Source: Bacteroidota bacterium
Lineage (GTDB): Bacteria > Bacteroidota > Bacteroidia > CAILMK01
DNA length: 34,289 bases
Direction: 5' to 3'
Assembly: GCA_013287095.1 (NCBI GenBank)
Contig: JABDEJ010000012.1
Coordinates: 1-34,289, forward strand
This document shows, piece after piece, positions 17,846-25,522 of the stretch (positions are counted from its first letter, which is position 1; each line of letters begins with the position of its first letter). The position numbers and the translations under genes were made by a program. The notes beneath the pieces were generated by a model. It had not been told where the DNA came from. It made no database searches and saw only the letters and a list, made by a program, of their open reading frames with translations.

Positions 17846-18616
17846 TTACTGGTCTCTATACTCATGACCTGTAAGATTGAGAAATACATCTTCAAGGTTC
17901 GCTTGCTTTACTTCTGTTTTGCGCTCAAACCCCTCAGCTATCAGATTATCAATCAGGTTTGAAGGAGAGTCGAGGGCGATGATTTCGCCAAGTTCAATAA
18001 TTCCAACCCTGTCACAAAGGACTTCAGCCTCATCCATATAGTGGGTCGTGATAACAATAGTAGTTCCCGTATCCCGTATTTGTTTAATAAGGTCCCAAAG
18101 GTTTCTTCTTGCCTGTGGGTCAAGACCTGTAGTTGGTTCATCCAGAAACACAATTTTTGGTTTATTGATGAGCGTGGTGGCAATTGAAAAACGCTGCTTT
18201 TGGCCACCTGAAAGTTCTTTGAATTTTGCTTTTGCCTTGTCCTCCAAAGCTACAGATTTAAGAACTTCATTCTTATCGATCTTTACATTGTAAAGCCCTG
18301 CGAATAAATCCAGTAACTGAACCAGGCTCAGGCTTGGATAATAACCGGCAGCTTGCAATTGGACACCGATAATTCCCTTTATTTCAGCCTGGTTTTTATC
18401 AACCGATAAACCATCAATAATTACCTCCCCGCTCGTTTTCTCGCGAAGCGTTTCCATAATTTCCAGGGTAGTGGTTTTACCGGCGCCATTTGGTCCAAGC
18501 AAGCCGAATATCTCGCCCTCATACACATCAAAACTGATCCCTTTTACAGCAACAAGCTTATCGTATTGTTTGACAAGGTTTTTTACCTGGATGATACAAG
18601 GGGCTTCTGGTTTCAT
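17846..18616 (-). CDS. ABC transporter ATP-binding protein
   Basis: 256 residues with all nucleotide-binding motifs: Walker A GPNGAGKTT (41-49), signature LSGGQKQR, Walker [14 protein letters not shown]-loop TTHYMDEAE. The sequence around DEPTTGLDPQARRNLWDLI is that of the CcmA/DrrA-like ATPases that pair with ABC-2 permeases, and the permease follows on the same strand. It powers export by the pair. The start is the ATG at 18616; a TAATTTTG box lies 17 nt upstream, so the operon has its own promoter after the NrnA-like gene. Confidence 0.92.
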   Translation of the reverse strand: MKPEAPCIIQVKNLVKQYDKLVAVKGISFDVYEGEIFGLLGPNGAGKTTTLEIMETLREKTSGEVIIDGLSVDKNQAEIKGIIGVQLQAAGYYPSLSLVQLLDLFAGLYNVKIDKNEVLKSVALEDKAKAKFKELSGGQKQRFSIATTLINKPKIVFLDEPTTGLDPQARRNLWDLIKQIRDTGTTIVITTHYMDEAEVLCDRVGIIELGEIIALDSPSNLIDNLIAEGFERKTEVKQANLEDVFLNLTGHEYRDQ

Positions 18617-18633
18617 TAGATTTTATTTATCCG

Positions 18634-18641
18634 CAAAATTA
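18634..18641 (-). promoter_or_regulatory. -7 promoter box TAATTTTG for the ABC operon
   Basis: Full TAnnTTTG match on the minus strand, 17 nt before the ATPase start, in the 35-bp gap after the DHH phosphoesterase gene. Confidence 0.5.
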
Positions 18642-18651
18642 TCCTAATTAT

Positions 18652-19662
18652 TTACATAGCCAACAGTAGCGGTTTATATTCCTCAAGGCCTTTGAGATAC
18701 AGCGCAACAGCATCTTCCAGTTTGCCCTTGTAGCTTCCTCCGGCGGCATTGAGATGACCTCCGCCTTCAAAATATTTACCTGCAAATTCATTGGCCGGGA
18801 AATCACCTTTTGATCGAAGTGAAAGCTTTACAAGATGCTCCCTGTCAATAATCAGCGCAGCGAACACCACATCGCTTAGCATCAGGGAATAATTCACAAG
18901 GCCTTCTGTTTCCCCGGTCACAATTTCGTATTCTTTTAGTTCCGCTTTTGTCACGCTGATATAAGCCGCTCTATATTCCGGCAATACCACAAGTTTGTCT
19001 TTGATACACATGCCGAAAAAGCGAAGTCGTTTCTCTGTAAAAGTATCGAACATCATGTCATGAACATGTGAATGCTGTAAGCCCGCATCCATCAAAGCTG
19101 CCACAATTCTGTGCACCCTTGCTGTTACATTGGGGTAGCGGAAAGATCCTGAATCCGTAATAATCCCCGTATACAGGCAAGTTGCAATGTCTTTATCTAT
19201 GAGCGAAAGATCACCCATCTGCTCCATAAAATCGTAGATCAGTTCGGCAGTGGCACATGCATCCGGATTCCAGATATGGAAAATGTCAAATCCCTCCGGA
19301 TCCAGGTGATGATCGATCATTATTTTGGGGGCAGTTGCTTTTTTCAGGGCATCCGCAAAATATTCTGTCCGTTTATAATTGTTAAAATCGAGGCAGATGA
19401 TTAGTTCTGCTTCATTCAGATGCTTTAAGGCCTTTTCTTTATCCACAGGCAATGCCAAAACTCCTGGATTACCAGGTAACCAGTGAAGATAAACGCCATA
19501 ATCTGAGGGACTCACAACAACAGGTTCATGACCTTTTTTAATGAGATAATGAAACATGGCCAACGATGAACCCATGGCATCGCCATCGGGTTTGCTATGG
19601 GTGGTGATCAAAATTTTACGGGGGGTGCTCAAAAACGTCTTTAGCTCATCAATTGTCCACAT
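18652..19662 (-). CDS. DHH-family phosphoesterase (NrnA-like oligoribonuclease/pAp phosphatase)
   Basis: 336 residues, full length for NrnA. Metal-binding motifs are visible in order: HSKPDGDAMGSS (D26, D28), CLDFNN (D92), the DHH triad in IMIDHHLDPEGF (117-119), TDSGSFRYPNVTARV, and the DHHA1-domain GGGHLNAAGG near the C-terminus. The family degrades nanoRNAs to mononucleotides and dephosphorylates pAp with Mn2+. Cytoplasmic. The start ATG at 19662 is the first in frame. A TAAATTTTG sequence upstream is one base off the usual promoter spacing. Confidence 0.9.
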   Translation of the reverse strand: MWTIDELKTFLSTPRKILITTHSKPDGDAMGSSLAMFHYLIKKGHEPVVVSPSDYGVYLHWLPGNPGVLALPVDKEKALKHLNEAELIICLDFNNYKRTEYFADALKKATAPKIMIDHHLDPEGFDIFHIWNPDACATAELIYDFMEQMGDLSLIDKDIATCLYTGIITDSGSFRYPNVTARVHRIVAALMDAGLQHSHVHDMMFDTFTEKRLRFFGMCIKDKLVVLPEYRAAYISVTKAELKEYEIVTGETEGLVNYSLMLSDVVFAALIIDREHLVKLSLRSKGDFPANEFAGKYFEGGGHLNAAGGSYKGKLEDAVALYLKGLEEYKPLLLAM

Positions 19663-19706
19663 TCTCTTCTCTTCACAAAATTTAAGGGTGCAAGATACGG
19701 AAACGG

Positions 19707-19724
19707 GTGAGAAGTGAGAGGTAA
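19707..19724 (+). repeat. Left arm of an 18-bp inverted repeat flanking the PIN module
   Basis: GTGAGAAGTGAGAGGTAA here is the exact reverse complement of 20435-20452. The two copies bracket the PIN/small-protein pair at 19800-20403. Words of this kind (GAAGTGAGAG) are also general junction repeats in the window. Confidence 0.7.
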
Positions 19725-19799
19725 TAAGAAGTGAAAGGTGTATTAATGAATCGCCATAGCAATCCTATTTGCTGGCCTGATATTTCTACAAGAACCAAC

Positions 19800-19952
19800 T
19801 TATGCGCTTGGCCTTACCGACTCTTGCATTTTTCGTTGCTTGAAGTATTCCAGGATTTCTTCTTTTGTCATCCTGGATAACTTTTCGCTCAATTTGTCCC
19901 TTTGCTGACGCATAAATTTAACAGCGTCAAAATGTTTTTCTGTCGTCTTCAT
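19800..19952 (-). CDS. Small partner of PIN toxin, putative antitoxin (FDAVKxMR family)
   Basis: 50 residues, charged, starting MKTTEKHFDAVKFMRQQ and containing MTKEEILEYF. The ATG at 19952 overlaps the 3' end of the PIN gene by 26 nt in another frame, so translation is probably coupled. It is a homologue of the small gene at 31792: over the FDAVK-to-EYF core 13 of 30 residues match without gaps (hand count), including FDAVK, MR, R, K, MT, E and Y. Each copy follows a homologous PIN gene. Inferred to be the antitoxin of a toxin-first module. I do not recognise a named antitoxin family or an obvious DNA-binding fold; the pattern suggests two short helices. Confidence 0.75.
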   Translation of the reverse strand: MKTTEKHFDAVKFMRQQRDKLSEKLSRMTKEEILEYFKQRKMQESVRPSA

Positions 19953-20403
19953 ATTTTTCAAATTCTCTGGGTGAACGAATTTCTAATTGTTTGTAACCGT
20001 ATTTGATATTTATTGCGTTATAACCCCTTATTCTGTCAATGTTAACAATATGTTTAAAATTCCAGCTTACTAAAAAGTCTGCACGATTAATTGTGGCTAA
20101 AGCAATATGTAGACAGTCGGCGAGACTTGTTTGACCGACAACTTTTTCCGTTATATATTCCTCTGCTAAATCAATAGCCTCTTTTGTTGTTTCAATAAAC
20201 TCAGTGTTCTCGACTTTAATGCTTTTGACAAGGTCTTTTACCTTCTCCGGTGCGTTTTCGAGTTCATCTTGTGTTACGATTGAAAACAGTAATGTAAATT
20301 CGTTATTCAAAAGCCTGTTAAATAATGGAATAGTATGTTCTGAAAACTCCTCATCGTAGTAGCCTCCGAAAACTGAAGTGTCTATATAAATTCGCTGTTT
20401 CAC
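19927..20403 (-). CDS. PIN-domain protein, probable toxin ribonuclease
   Basis: 158 residues from a GTG start at 20403; a TAATTTTG box ends 5 nt upstream. PIN-type acidic residues are visible: D8 in YIDTS, E47 in DELENAP, D96 in SLADCLHIALA, and D109/N115 around ADFLVSWNFKHI. PIN toxins of the VapC type cleave RNA using a metal ion held by such residues. It aligns with the PIN protein at 31341 without gaps over 152 residues, with 85 identities (about 56%, hand count). The antitoxin candidate follows rather than precedes it, opposite to normal VapBC. The module is bracketed by an 18-bp inverted repeat. Confidence 0.85.
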   Translation of the reverse strand: MKQRIYIDTSVFGGYYDEEFSEHTIPLFNRLLNNEFTLLFSIVTQDELENAPEKVKDLVKSIKVENTEFIETTKEAIDLAEEYITEKVVGQTSLADCLHIALATINRADFLVSWNFKHIVNIDRIRGYNAINIKYGYKQLEIRSPREFEKYEDDRKTF

Positions 20404-20408
20404 GTATT

Positions 20409-20416
20409 CAAAATTA
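20409..20416 (-). promoter_or_regulatory. -7 promoter box TAATTTTG for the PIN module
   Basis: Full TAnnTTTG match on the minus strand, 5 nt before the GTG start at 20403. It supports the GTG as the real start and a leaderless transcript. Confidence 0.55.
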
Positions 20417-20434
20417 CGAAAATCTTCTTACTTC

Positions 20435-20452
20435 TTACCTCTCACTTCTCAC
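20435..20452 (-). repeat. Right arm of the 18-bp inverted repeat flanking the PIN module
   Basis: Exact reverse complement of 19707-19724. It sits between the PIN promoter and the stop codon of the E1 gene, inside a run of CTTCTTAC/CACTTCTCAC words (20424-20455). Confidence 0.7.
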
Positions 20453-20455
20453 TCT

Positions 20456-22534
20456 TCAATAATTCAACAACTCCCTCAACTTCTCCGCCACCCTGTCTTT
20501 GTTAGGCAGCATTTCTTTTTCAAGGCCGATATTGAGGGGAACTGCAGGCATATTAGCTGCACCCATAGAAATGACAGGTGCATCAAGCCATTGAAAACAT
20601 TGTTGTGAAATCCGTCCGGCAACGCTTTCAGCAAAAGAATTAAGGATCTGTTCTTCAGCGAGAACCAGGCATTTGCCATGTGCTTTTACACGTTCCATTA
20701 CCAAATTTTCATCCATTGGATATAAAGTGCGTAAATCAACGATTTCGATCTGGCCTTCCAATCCCATGGCAGCATTCAATGCCCAGTGAACTCCCATTCC
20801 GTAAGTAATTACAACAACTGTATTACCTTTTTTCTCTTGCTCAGGATTTGCTTCGAGAGCGATCCGTCCTTTGCCAAGCGGAATGATATAATCTTTATCA
20901 GGTTCAATGGTTTTGGCAGCTTCAGTTCCGGGCACTTTACTCCAGTATAGGCCCTTATGCTCTAACATAACAACAGGGTTTGGATCATGCCAGGCAGCTT
21001 TCATCAGGCCTTTCATATCTGCTGCATTTGATGGATAAACAATCTTAATTCCTTTTACGGTTAATAATGCTGATTCGTGGCACCCTGAATGGTAAGGTCC
21101 TCCCCCACCGTATGCGCCGATTGGCACTCTCACAACAGAACTAACCGGGAATTTCCCCATCGTCAGATAACAAGATTTAGAAAGCTCTGTAACCAACTGA
21201 TTGATCCCAGGCCATATATAGTCGCAGAACTGTACTTCAACAATTGGCTTAATTCCAACCGCAGACATACCCGCCGTAGAACCAATAATATATGCTTCCT
21301 GGATAGGTGTGTTAAAAACCCGGTCATCGCCATAAGTCTCGGCAAGTGTGGCCGCTTCGCGGAAAACACCTCCAAGGCGGCGGCCCACATCCTGTCCGTA
21401 TAAAATAGCTTCTTCATGGTCGGCCATAATTTCCCTTACAGCATATAATCCGGCATCTACCATGATAATGGTACGACCTCCTTCAGGACTACGGTTACCT
21501 GTTTCTTCTTTAATTGGCGACTCTGCAAACTCATGAAGATAAAGGCTTTCCGGCTCCGGATCCGGCGATCCAACAGCCCTTGCAAATTCCTTTGCTATAA
21601 ATTCTTTGGCTTCAGTATCAATTTCAATCAATTGTTTTTTTGGTATTCCCGCTTCCAAAAGAGCTGCATATAGATGCAGGATTGGGTCATCCGCAGCGTG
21701 TTCTTTCAAGTCTTCTTCAGTCCTGTAAAATTCACGTCTGACCCCTGAAGTATGGTGCCCCAAAAGCGGACATGTAGCGTGCAATAATATAGGACCGCGA
21801 TTTGTCCGCACATATTCGATACATTCCTGTACTGCCTCATAGGATTTGGCAAAATCAGCTCCATCACACCGCCTGCGTTCCATTCCTTTAAACCCTGCAG
21901 CGAACTCATAAGCATCCATGGCACGCATTTCAGCAGCGCTTACGGATATGCCCCAGGTGTTGTCCTGAACCAGGTAAAATATCGGCAACTTATGTAAAAC
22001 AGCTTCCTGAAATGCTTCGGAAACTTCTCCTTCTGTTATGGAACCATCCCCGAAAGAGCACAAAACAATCGGCGCTTCTTCTGAATTTACTTTTCCTCTT
22101 TTTTCGAGATAAGAAATTCCGTGGGCCATGCCTGTAGCCGGGATGGCTTGCATGCCTGTCGCGCTTGATTGATGTGGAATAGTCGGGAAACCCGGTCTTC
22201 TTAAAGACGGGTGCGCATAGTAGCTCCTTCCCCCTGAAAATGGATCATCCCGTTTGGCAAGTAATTGGAGCATCAATTCGTAAGGCTCAATTCCCATGCC
22301 CATGAGCATACTTGCATCACGGTAATAAGGGCTTGCAAAATCATAAGGTTTTAGTTGCATTCCGGCAGCAAGCTGTATCGCTTCATGACCCCTGGATGTG
22401 GAATGCACATATTTCGTGATATCCCGATTTGCTTCATATATATCAGCCATAGCCCTTTCCCGGCACATCAGGCGATAGGCTTTCAGCATTAATTCGTTGT
22501 CAATTTTTACTTTGACTTCCTCAGTTTCTGTCAT
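20456..22534 (-). CDS. 2-oxoacid dehydrogenase E1, fused alpha and beta subunits (branched-chain type)
   Basis: 692 residues from the ATG at 22534; a TTG-started extension would only translate an upstream repeat. The alpha part (about 1-350) carries the substrate-channel segment TSRGHEAIQLAAG and the thiamine diphosphate motif GDGSITEGE ... VQDN (162-192). The beta part begins near 365 (RTIIMVDAGLYAVREIM) with ILYGQDVGRRLGGVF, FNTPIQEAYIIGSTAGMSAVG, YHSGCHESALL and a C-terminal transketolase domain. The enzyme decarboxylates a 2-oxoacid (probably branched-chain) and passes the acyl group to a lipoylated E2. The two chains are normally separate; this single-chain form is common in Bacteroidota. 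E2 and E3 are not in the window. Confidence 0.9.
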   Translation of the reverse strand: MTETEEVKVKIDNELMLKAYRLMCRERAMADIYEANRDITKYVHSTSRGHEAIQLAAGMQLKPYDFASPYYRDASMLMGMGIEPYELMLQLLAKRDDPFSGGRSYYAHPSLRRPGFPTIPHQSSATGMQAIPATGMAHGISYLEKRGKVNSEEAPIVLCSFGDGSITEGEVSEAFQEAVLHKLPIFYLVQDNTWGISVSAAEMRAMDAYEFAAGFKGMERRRCDGADFAKSYEAVQECIEYVRTNRGPILLHATCPLLGHHTSGVRREFYRTEEDLKEHAADDPILHLYAALLEAGIPKKQLIEIDTEAKEFIAKEFARAVGSPDPEPESLYLHEFAESPIKEETGNRSPEGGRTIIMVDAGLYAVREIMADHEEAILYGQDVGRRLGGVFREAATLAETYGDDRVFNTPIQEAYIIGSTAGMSAVGIKPIVEVQFCDYIWPGINQLVTELSKSCYLTMGKFPVSSVVRVPIGAYGGGGPYHSGCHESALLTVKGIKIVYPSNAADMKGLMKAAWHDPNPVVMLEHKGLYWSKVPGTEAAKTIEPDKDYIIPLGKGRIALEANPEQEKKGNTVVVITYGMGVHWALNAAMGLEGQIEIVDLRTLYPMDENLVMERVKAHGKCLVLAEEQILNSFAESVAGRISQQCFQWLDAPVISMGAANMPAVPLNIGLEKEMLPNKDRVAEKLRELLNY

Positions 22535-22552
22535 AATTATGTGAAATTGCGA

Positions 22553-22560
22553 CAAATTTA
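22553..22560 (-). promoter_or_regulatory. -7 promoter box TAAATTTG for the E1 gene
   Basis: Full TAnnTTTG match on the minus strand, 18 nt before the ATG at 22534. It supports that start over the TTG further upstream. Confidence 0.55.
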
Positions 22561-22605
22561 GGGAAATGTGATGGGAAATTTGAAATTTGAAATTGGGCTT
22601 TACAG

Positions 22606-23307
22606 ATGAGTGAGGCAGATGCAACAAAAATTGAATCCGGCATTAGGAGATTCTTCTTGAAATTGGGAGGGGTATTAGCTATTGTACTCCATCCATGTTT
22701 TTTGTTTTTTTATTGTTTTATAACTTTGCACTTTCTCTTTGACCCTATCAAATTCAGCTTGATCTTCTTTGAGCTGTTATCTTCAGTAATATTGTTTACT
22801 GTTATTATTCCAGCGTTATTTCCAATTATATATGCCAAAGATGCATTCTTGAAAAAAAAGAAATATCGGCCAATTTCCATTTTGATAACATTTGTTTGCT
22901 ATGCATTATGCATTATAACTTTAATTTTGTTATCCTTTTATCAAGCATCAGTAAGTATTAAGATAGGGGAATTTGAATGTATTTTATTGGCTATTTTAAT
23001 GATTGGACTATTTATTCTGTTTATTTCGAGCTTTTGGTTAAAGATCAGCTTTCACGCCAATGGTGTAGGATTCTTAACAGCGCTTTGCTACATATCTGCA
23101 TATTTTTGGTATAAGTTCTCCATTGAAATAATCTTTTCGGTACTATTCTTATTTATAACGACTTCCTCCATAATTCTTTGGCAAAGAGTAGCTTCAAGGT
23201 CACATACTTTTTTTGAAGTTGCTAGCGGATTTATTGTTGGATTCTTTATCACCATTGTATCACTTTATATTATTGTCTTCCATTCTTATGAATTTTTAGC
23301 TAATTAA
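22606..23307 (+). CDS. Integral membrane protein, degenerate PAP2-like
   Basis: 233 residues, mostly hydrophobic, with about six membrane segments (24-44, 51-76, 91-112, 122-143, 152-190, 205-226). It is more AT-rich than its neighbours. Three weak echoes of the lipid-phosphatase (PAP2) signature occur in order: KKKKYRP (83-89), KISFHANG with H150, and RVASRSHTFFE (R194, H200, E204), which fits R-x5-H-x3-D with E for D. This suggests a PAP2-superfamily fold that may be inactive, but the match is tentative. It is divergent from the E1 gene across a 71-bp gap containing AATTTGAAATTTG words. Confidence 0.6.
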   Translation: MSEADATKIESGIRRFFLKLGGVLAIVLHPCFLFFYCFITLHFLFDPIKFSLIFFELLSSVILFTVIIPALFPIIYAKDAFLKKKKYRPISILITFVCYALCIITLILLSFYQASVSIKIGEFECILLAILMIGLFILFISSFWLKISFHANGVGFLTALCYISAYFWYKFSIEIIFSVLFLFITTSSIILWQRVASRSHTFFEVASGFIVGFFITIVSLYIIVFHSYEFLAN

Positions 23308-23329
23308 TTCTGAATCAAAAATCCATCCT

Positions 23330-23337
23330 TACCTTTG
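23330..23337 (+). promoter_or_regulatory. -7 promoter box TACCTTTG for the biotin carrier gene
   Basis: Full TAnnTTTG match ending 6 nt before the ATG at 23344. It argues against the in-frame TTG at 23335, which is part of the box. Confidence 0.55.
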
Positions 23338-23343
23338 AACCCT

Positions 23344-23841
23344 ATGCTTAAAATAACCATCAACGCTAAAAACGAATACGATATCTCCTGGTCAGGAGAA
23401 CAGATGCTTGTCAATGGCAAGGAAGTGAAACCTGACCTTGTCAAAATTTCGGATACACGGTATCATCTTATTCTTGGTCATAAATCATACAGGATCAATA
23501 TTCTTTCTAAAACATCTGATAAAGAACTGGCAGTTGAAGTGAACGGAAACAAGTATGATATCAATGTAAAAGACCGGTATGACCTGCTTCTTCATGACCT
23601 TGGTATGGATGCTGCTTTGAGCGCCAAAGCTGATTTTATCAAAGCCCCGATGCCGGGCCTGGTTGTCAATATTCTGGTGGAAGAGGGCGAAACAGTTGCC
23701 AAAGACACCCCATTGATCATTTTGGAAGCCATGAAGATGGAAAACGTCCTAAAAGCCACTGCGCCAGGCGTTGTTGACAAGATCCAGGTAAAAACCAAAG
23801 ATGCCGTTGAAAAGAACCAGGTGTTGATAAGTTTCAAGTAA
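23344..23841 (+). CDS. Biotin carboxyl carrier (biotin/lipoyl-attachment) protein
   Basis: 165 residues. The C-terminal half (about 97-165) is a biotinyl domain: APMPGLVVNILVEEGETV, then LEAMKMENV with biotinylated Lys131, and a second half ending VEKNQVLISF. The N-terminal 90 residues are beta-rich and of the type found in acyl-CoA/propionyl-CoA carboxylase carrier subunits of Bacteroidota. It carries CO2 as carboxybiotin between a biotin carboxylase and a carboxyltransferase. Neither partner is in the window. It has its own promoter box; the next gene also has one. Confidence 0.88.
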   Translation: MLKITINAKNEYDISWSGEQMLVNGKEVKPDLVKISDTRYHLILGHKSYRINILSKTSDKELAVEVNGNKYDINVKDRYDLLLHDLGMDAALSAKADFIKAPMPGLVVNILVEEGETVAKDTPLIILEAMKMENVLKATAPGVVDKIQVKTKDAVEKNQVLISFK

Positions 23842-23899
23842 AAGGGCCAGCCTGTTGATAACTGGAGAACCTCTTTTGCCCTCGTTACGGGAAATTGCC

Positions 23900-23907
23900 T
23901 ATCTTTG
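23900..23907 (+). promoter_or_regulatory. -7 promoter box TATCTTTG for the first TPR lipoprotein
   Basis: Full TAnnTTTG match, 9 nt before the ATG at 23917. The in-frame TTG at 23905 is part of the box and so is not the start. Confidence 0.55.
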
Positions 23908-23916
23908 CGCCCAGTT

Positions 23917-24624
23917 ATGAGAAGTTTTCTCCTCTTAATCATAGGCTTAACAAGCCTTTTTTGCACCTTTTCCTGCAAAAGCTCCCAAGAATCCCATATC
24001 CGCTTCGAAATGGAACATGACATAAAACTGTACCACCAGGCCATCAAATACGGGGATGTTGGGACAGCTATTGCCGCTATGCAATCATTGCTGGTTTGGG
24101 ACAGCACCAAAACGAATTATTACGACACACTTTCTGTATTATACTATCATTCTGAAAACTATACACAAGCTGTTCAATCAGCCCAGGTAGTGCTCGACAA
24201 AGACCCGGATGATAATAAATTGCTCCAGATTATCTCGCATTCGTATCAATACCTGGGAAGGCAGGACCTCGCAGTGCCATTTTATTTAAGAATTGCAAAA
24301 AAACAACCAGACCCTACAGTTCACTACGAAATAGCTGCATGTTACTTTTATATGCGCGATTTCAATAATGTAAAGACCTACGTTGATAGGATCATGTCGG
24401 ACAAAAGAAGTGATACCACCAAGGTAAATATCAGTTTCAACCAGGGGCACGATCAACAGGACGTACCGGTAAAAGCAGCATGTTATAACCTGTTGGGAAC
24501 CATGTCTGCCAACGATCACAAGAACGATGAAGCCATGAAAGATTTTAACCAGGCACGTGCCTTATTCCCTGGCTTTGAACTGGCAAAACAGAATATTGGA
24601 TTCATAAAACAATTGAAAAAATAA
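23917..24624 (+). CDS. TPR-containing lipoprotein (first of a tandem pair)
   Basis: 235 residues. The lipoprotein signal is MRSFLLLIIG ... TFSC with lipid Cys20. Helical TPR-like pairs follow: IKYGDVGTAIAAMQSLL, TLSVLYYHSENYTQAVQSA, LLQIISHSYQYLGRQDLAVP, VHYEIAACYFYMRDFNNVK, and a last one with DEAMKDFNQARALFPGFE. It is a scaffold or binding protein in the periplasm or on a membrane; the partner is unknown. The next gene, 42 bp downstream, is a divergent paralogue with the same signal, TPR layout and C-terminal FP(G/D)(F/Y) motif. Confidence 0.82.
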   Translation: MRSFLLLIIGLTSLFCTFSCKSSQESHIRFEMEHDIKLYHQAIKYGDVGTAIAAMQSLLVWDSTKTNYYDTLSVLYYHSENYTQAVQSAQVVLDKDPDDNKLLQIISHSYQYLGRQDLAVPFYLRIAKKQPDPTVHYEIAACYFYMRDFNNVKTYVDRIMSDKRSDTTKVNISFNQGHDQQDVPVKAACYNLLGTMSANDHKNDEAMKDFNQARALFPGFELAKQNIGFIKQLKK

Positions 24625-24666
24625 AGAAAATTAGACAATTTGGAAATTAGGCAATTAGATAATAAT

Positions 24667-25440
24667 ATGAAAAAAATAATTTTGACCTCAATAATGGCTG
24701 GATGCTTAGCTTTGATTTCATGTAAACACCATGGAAAAGGCACTGATACAACCACTACAAGTTCCTCCACTCCGGCAGCCACTTCTATGGATCCTGTAAA
24801 AGCAGAACGCATTGCACACAATAAAGCGGTATATGATATGGCTGCCAAAGTTCATGACAACTATACCCAGCTTAACGCACTGTACAATATTATGGCTGAT
24901 GATACGACTAACAGTCTGAGAAACATGGATTCTGTAGCTGAAATTTATCTCAAACTTAATTTGGGCACACCTGCTTTGAAAATGGCAGAGAAAATTCTCG
25001 CAAGAGAGCCCGGAAATGAAAAGATGCTTGAACTGAAAGCCGAAGGAGACATGAGCCTCGGTAAAAATGAAGAAGCGCTAAACATAAACAGGCAATTGTT
25101 TGACAGAACAAAAAAATTAAAATATCTTTTTAATATCGCAAATGTGCAGCTGCAGACAAATAATATGAAAGATCTCAATGAGACACTTGATAAGATAAAA
25201 GCAAATCCAAATTACCAGACTGATTCTATTGAGGTAGCTGACAACCAGAGCGGAATGCTTCAAAAGGTTCCTGCACCGGCAGTTATGAGCTATGTAGAAG
25301 CAATGCTTAGCTATCGCAATAAAGATGTTAAAGGCATGTACGCAAAATTAAAGCAAGCGGTTACTATTTTCCCTGATTATATTAATGCAAACAGGGATAT
25401 TCAGGCAATTATGCAACAAAGTCAGAGAGCGCAACAATAA
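24667..25440 (+). CDS. TPR-containing lipoprotein (second of a tandem pair)
   Basis: 257 residues from the ATG at 24667; an in-frame TTG at 24640 lies in an upstream AATTTGGAAATTAGGC word repeat and is unlikely. The lipoprotein signal is MKKIILTSIMAGCLALISC with lipid Cys19, followed by a Thr/Ser-rich linker. TPR-like helices cover about 60-250 (LNALYNIMADD, AEIYLKLNLGTPALKMAEKI, LELKAEGDMSLGKNEEALNI, LFNIANVQLQTNNMKDL, GMYAKLKQAVTIFPDY). Same domain plan as the preceding gene, so probably a tandem duplication within one transcript. Function unknown. Confidence 0.82.
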   Translation: MKKIILTSIMAGCLALISCKHHGKGTDTTTTSSSTPAATSMDPVKAERIAHNKAVYDMAAKVHDNYTQLNALYNIMADDTTNSLRNMDSVAEIYLKLNLGTPALKMAEKILAREPGNEKMLELKAEGDMSLGKNEEALNINRQLFDRTKKLKYLFNIANVQLQTNNMKDLNETLDKIKANPNYQTDSIEVADNQSGMLQKVPAPAVMSYVEAMLSYRNKDVKGMYAKLKQAVTIFPDYINANRDIQAIMQQSQRAQQ

Positions 25441-25457
25441 CCTGATAATGAACTTTT

Positions 25458-25495
25458 ATGGTTCAGATTTGTTTTAATGCAAATCCCTGAACCAT
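25458..25495 (+). terminator. Hairpin after the TPR lipoprotein pair
   Basis: A 9-bp perfect outer stem ATGGTTCAG/CTGAACCAT and a 5-bp inner stem ATTTG/CAAAT with a CC bulge and an 8-nt loop, beginning 17 bp after the stop. No U-tract follows, so this could be a processing or attenuation structure rather than a classical terminator. Confidence 0.5.
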
Positions 25496-25510
25496 AATGA
25501 TTATTCACCC

Positions 25511-25518
25511 TAAATTTA
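25511..25518 (+). promoter_or_regulatory. Possible -7 box TAAATTTA for the lytic transglycosylase gene
   Basis: One mismatch to TAnnTTTG (final A), ending 4 nt before the ATG at 25523. Confidence 0.3.
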
Positions 25519-25522
25519 AATT

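Noticed and set aside
22535..22627. 31-codon N-terminal extension of the E1 gene from a TTG
   Set aside because: It would translate an AATTTGAAATTTG repeat and run through the promoter box at 22553-22560; the ATG at 22534 fits the family.
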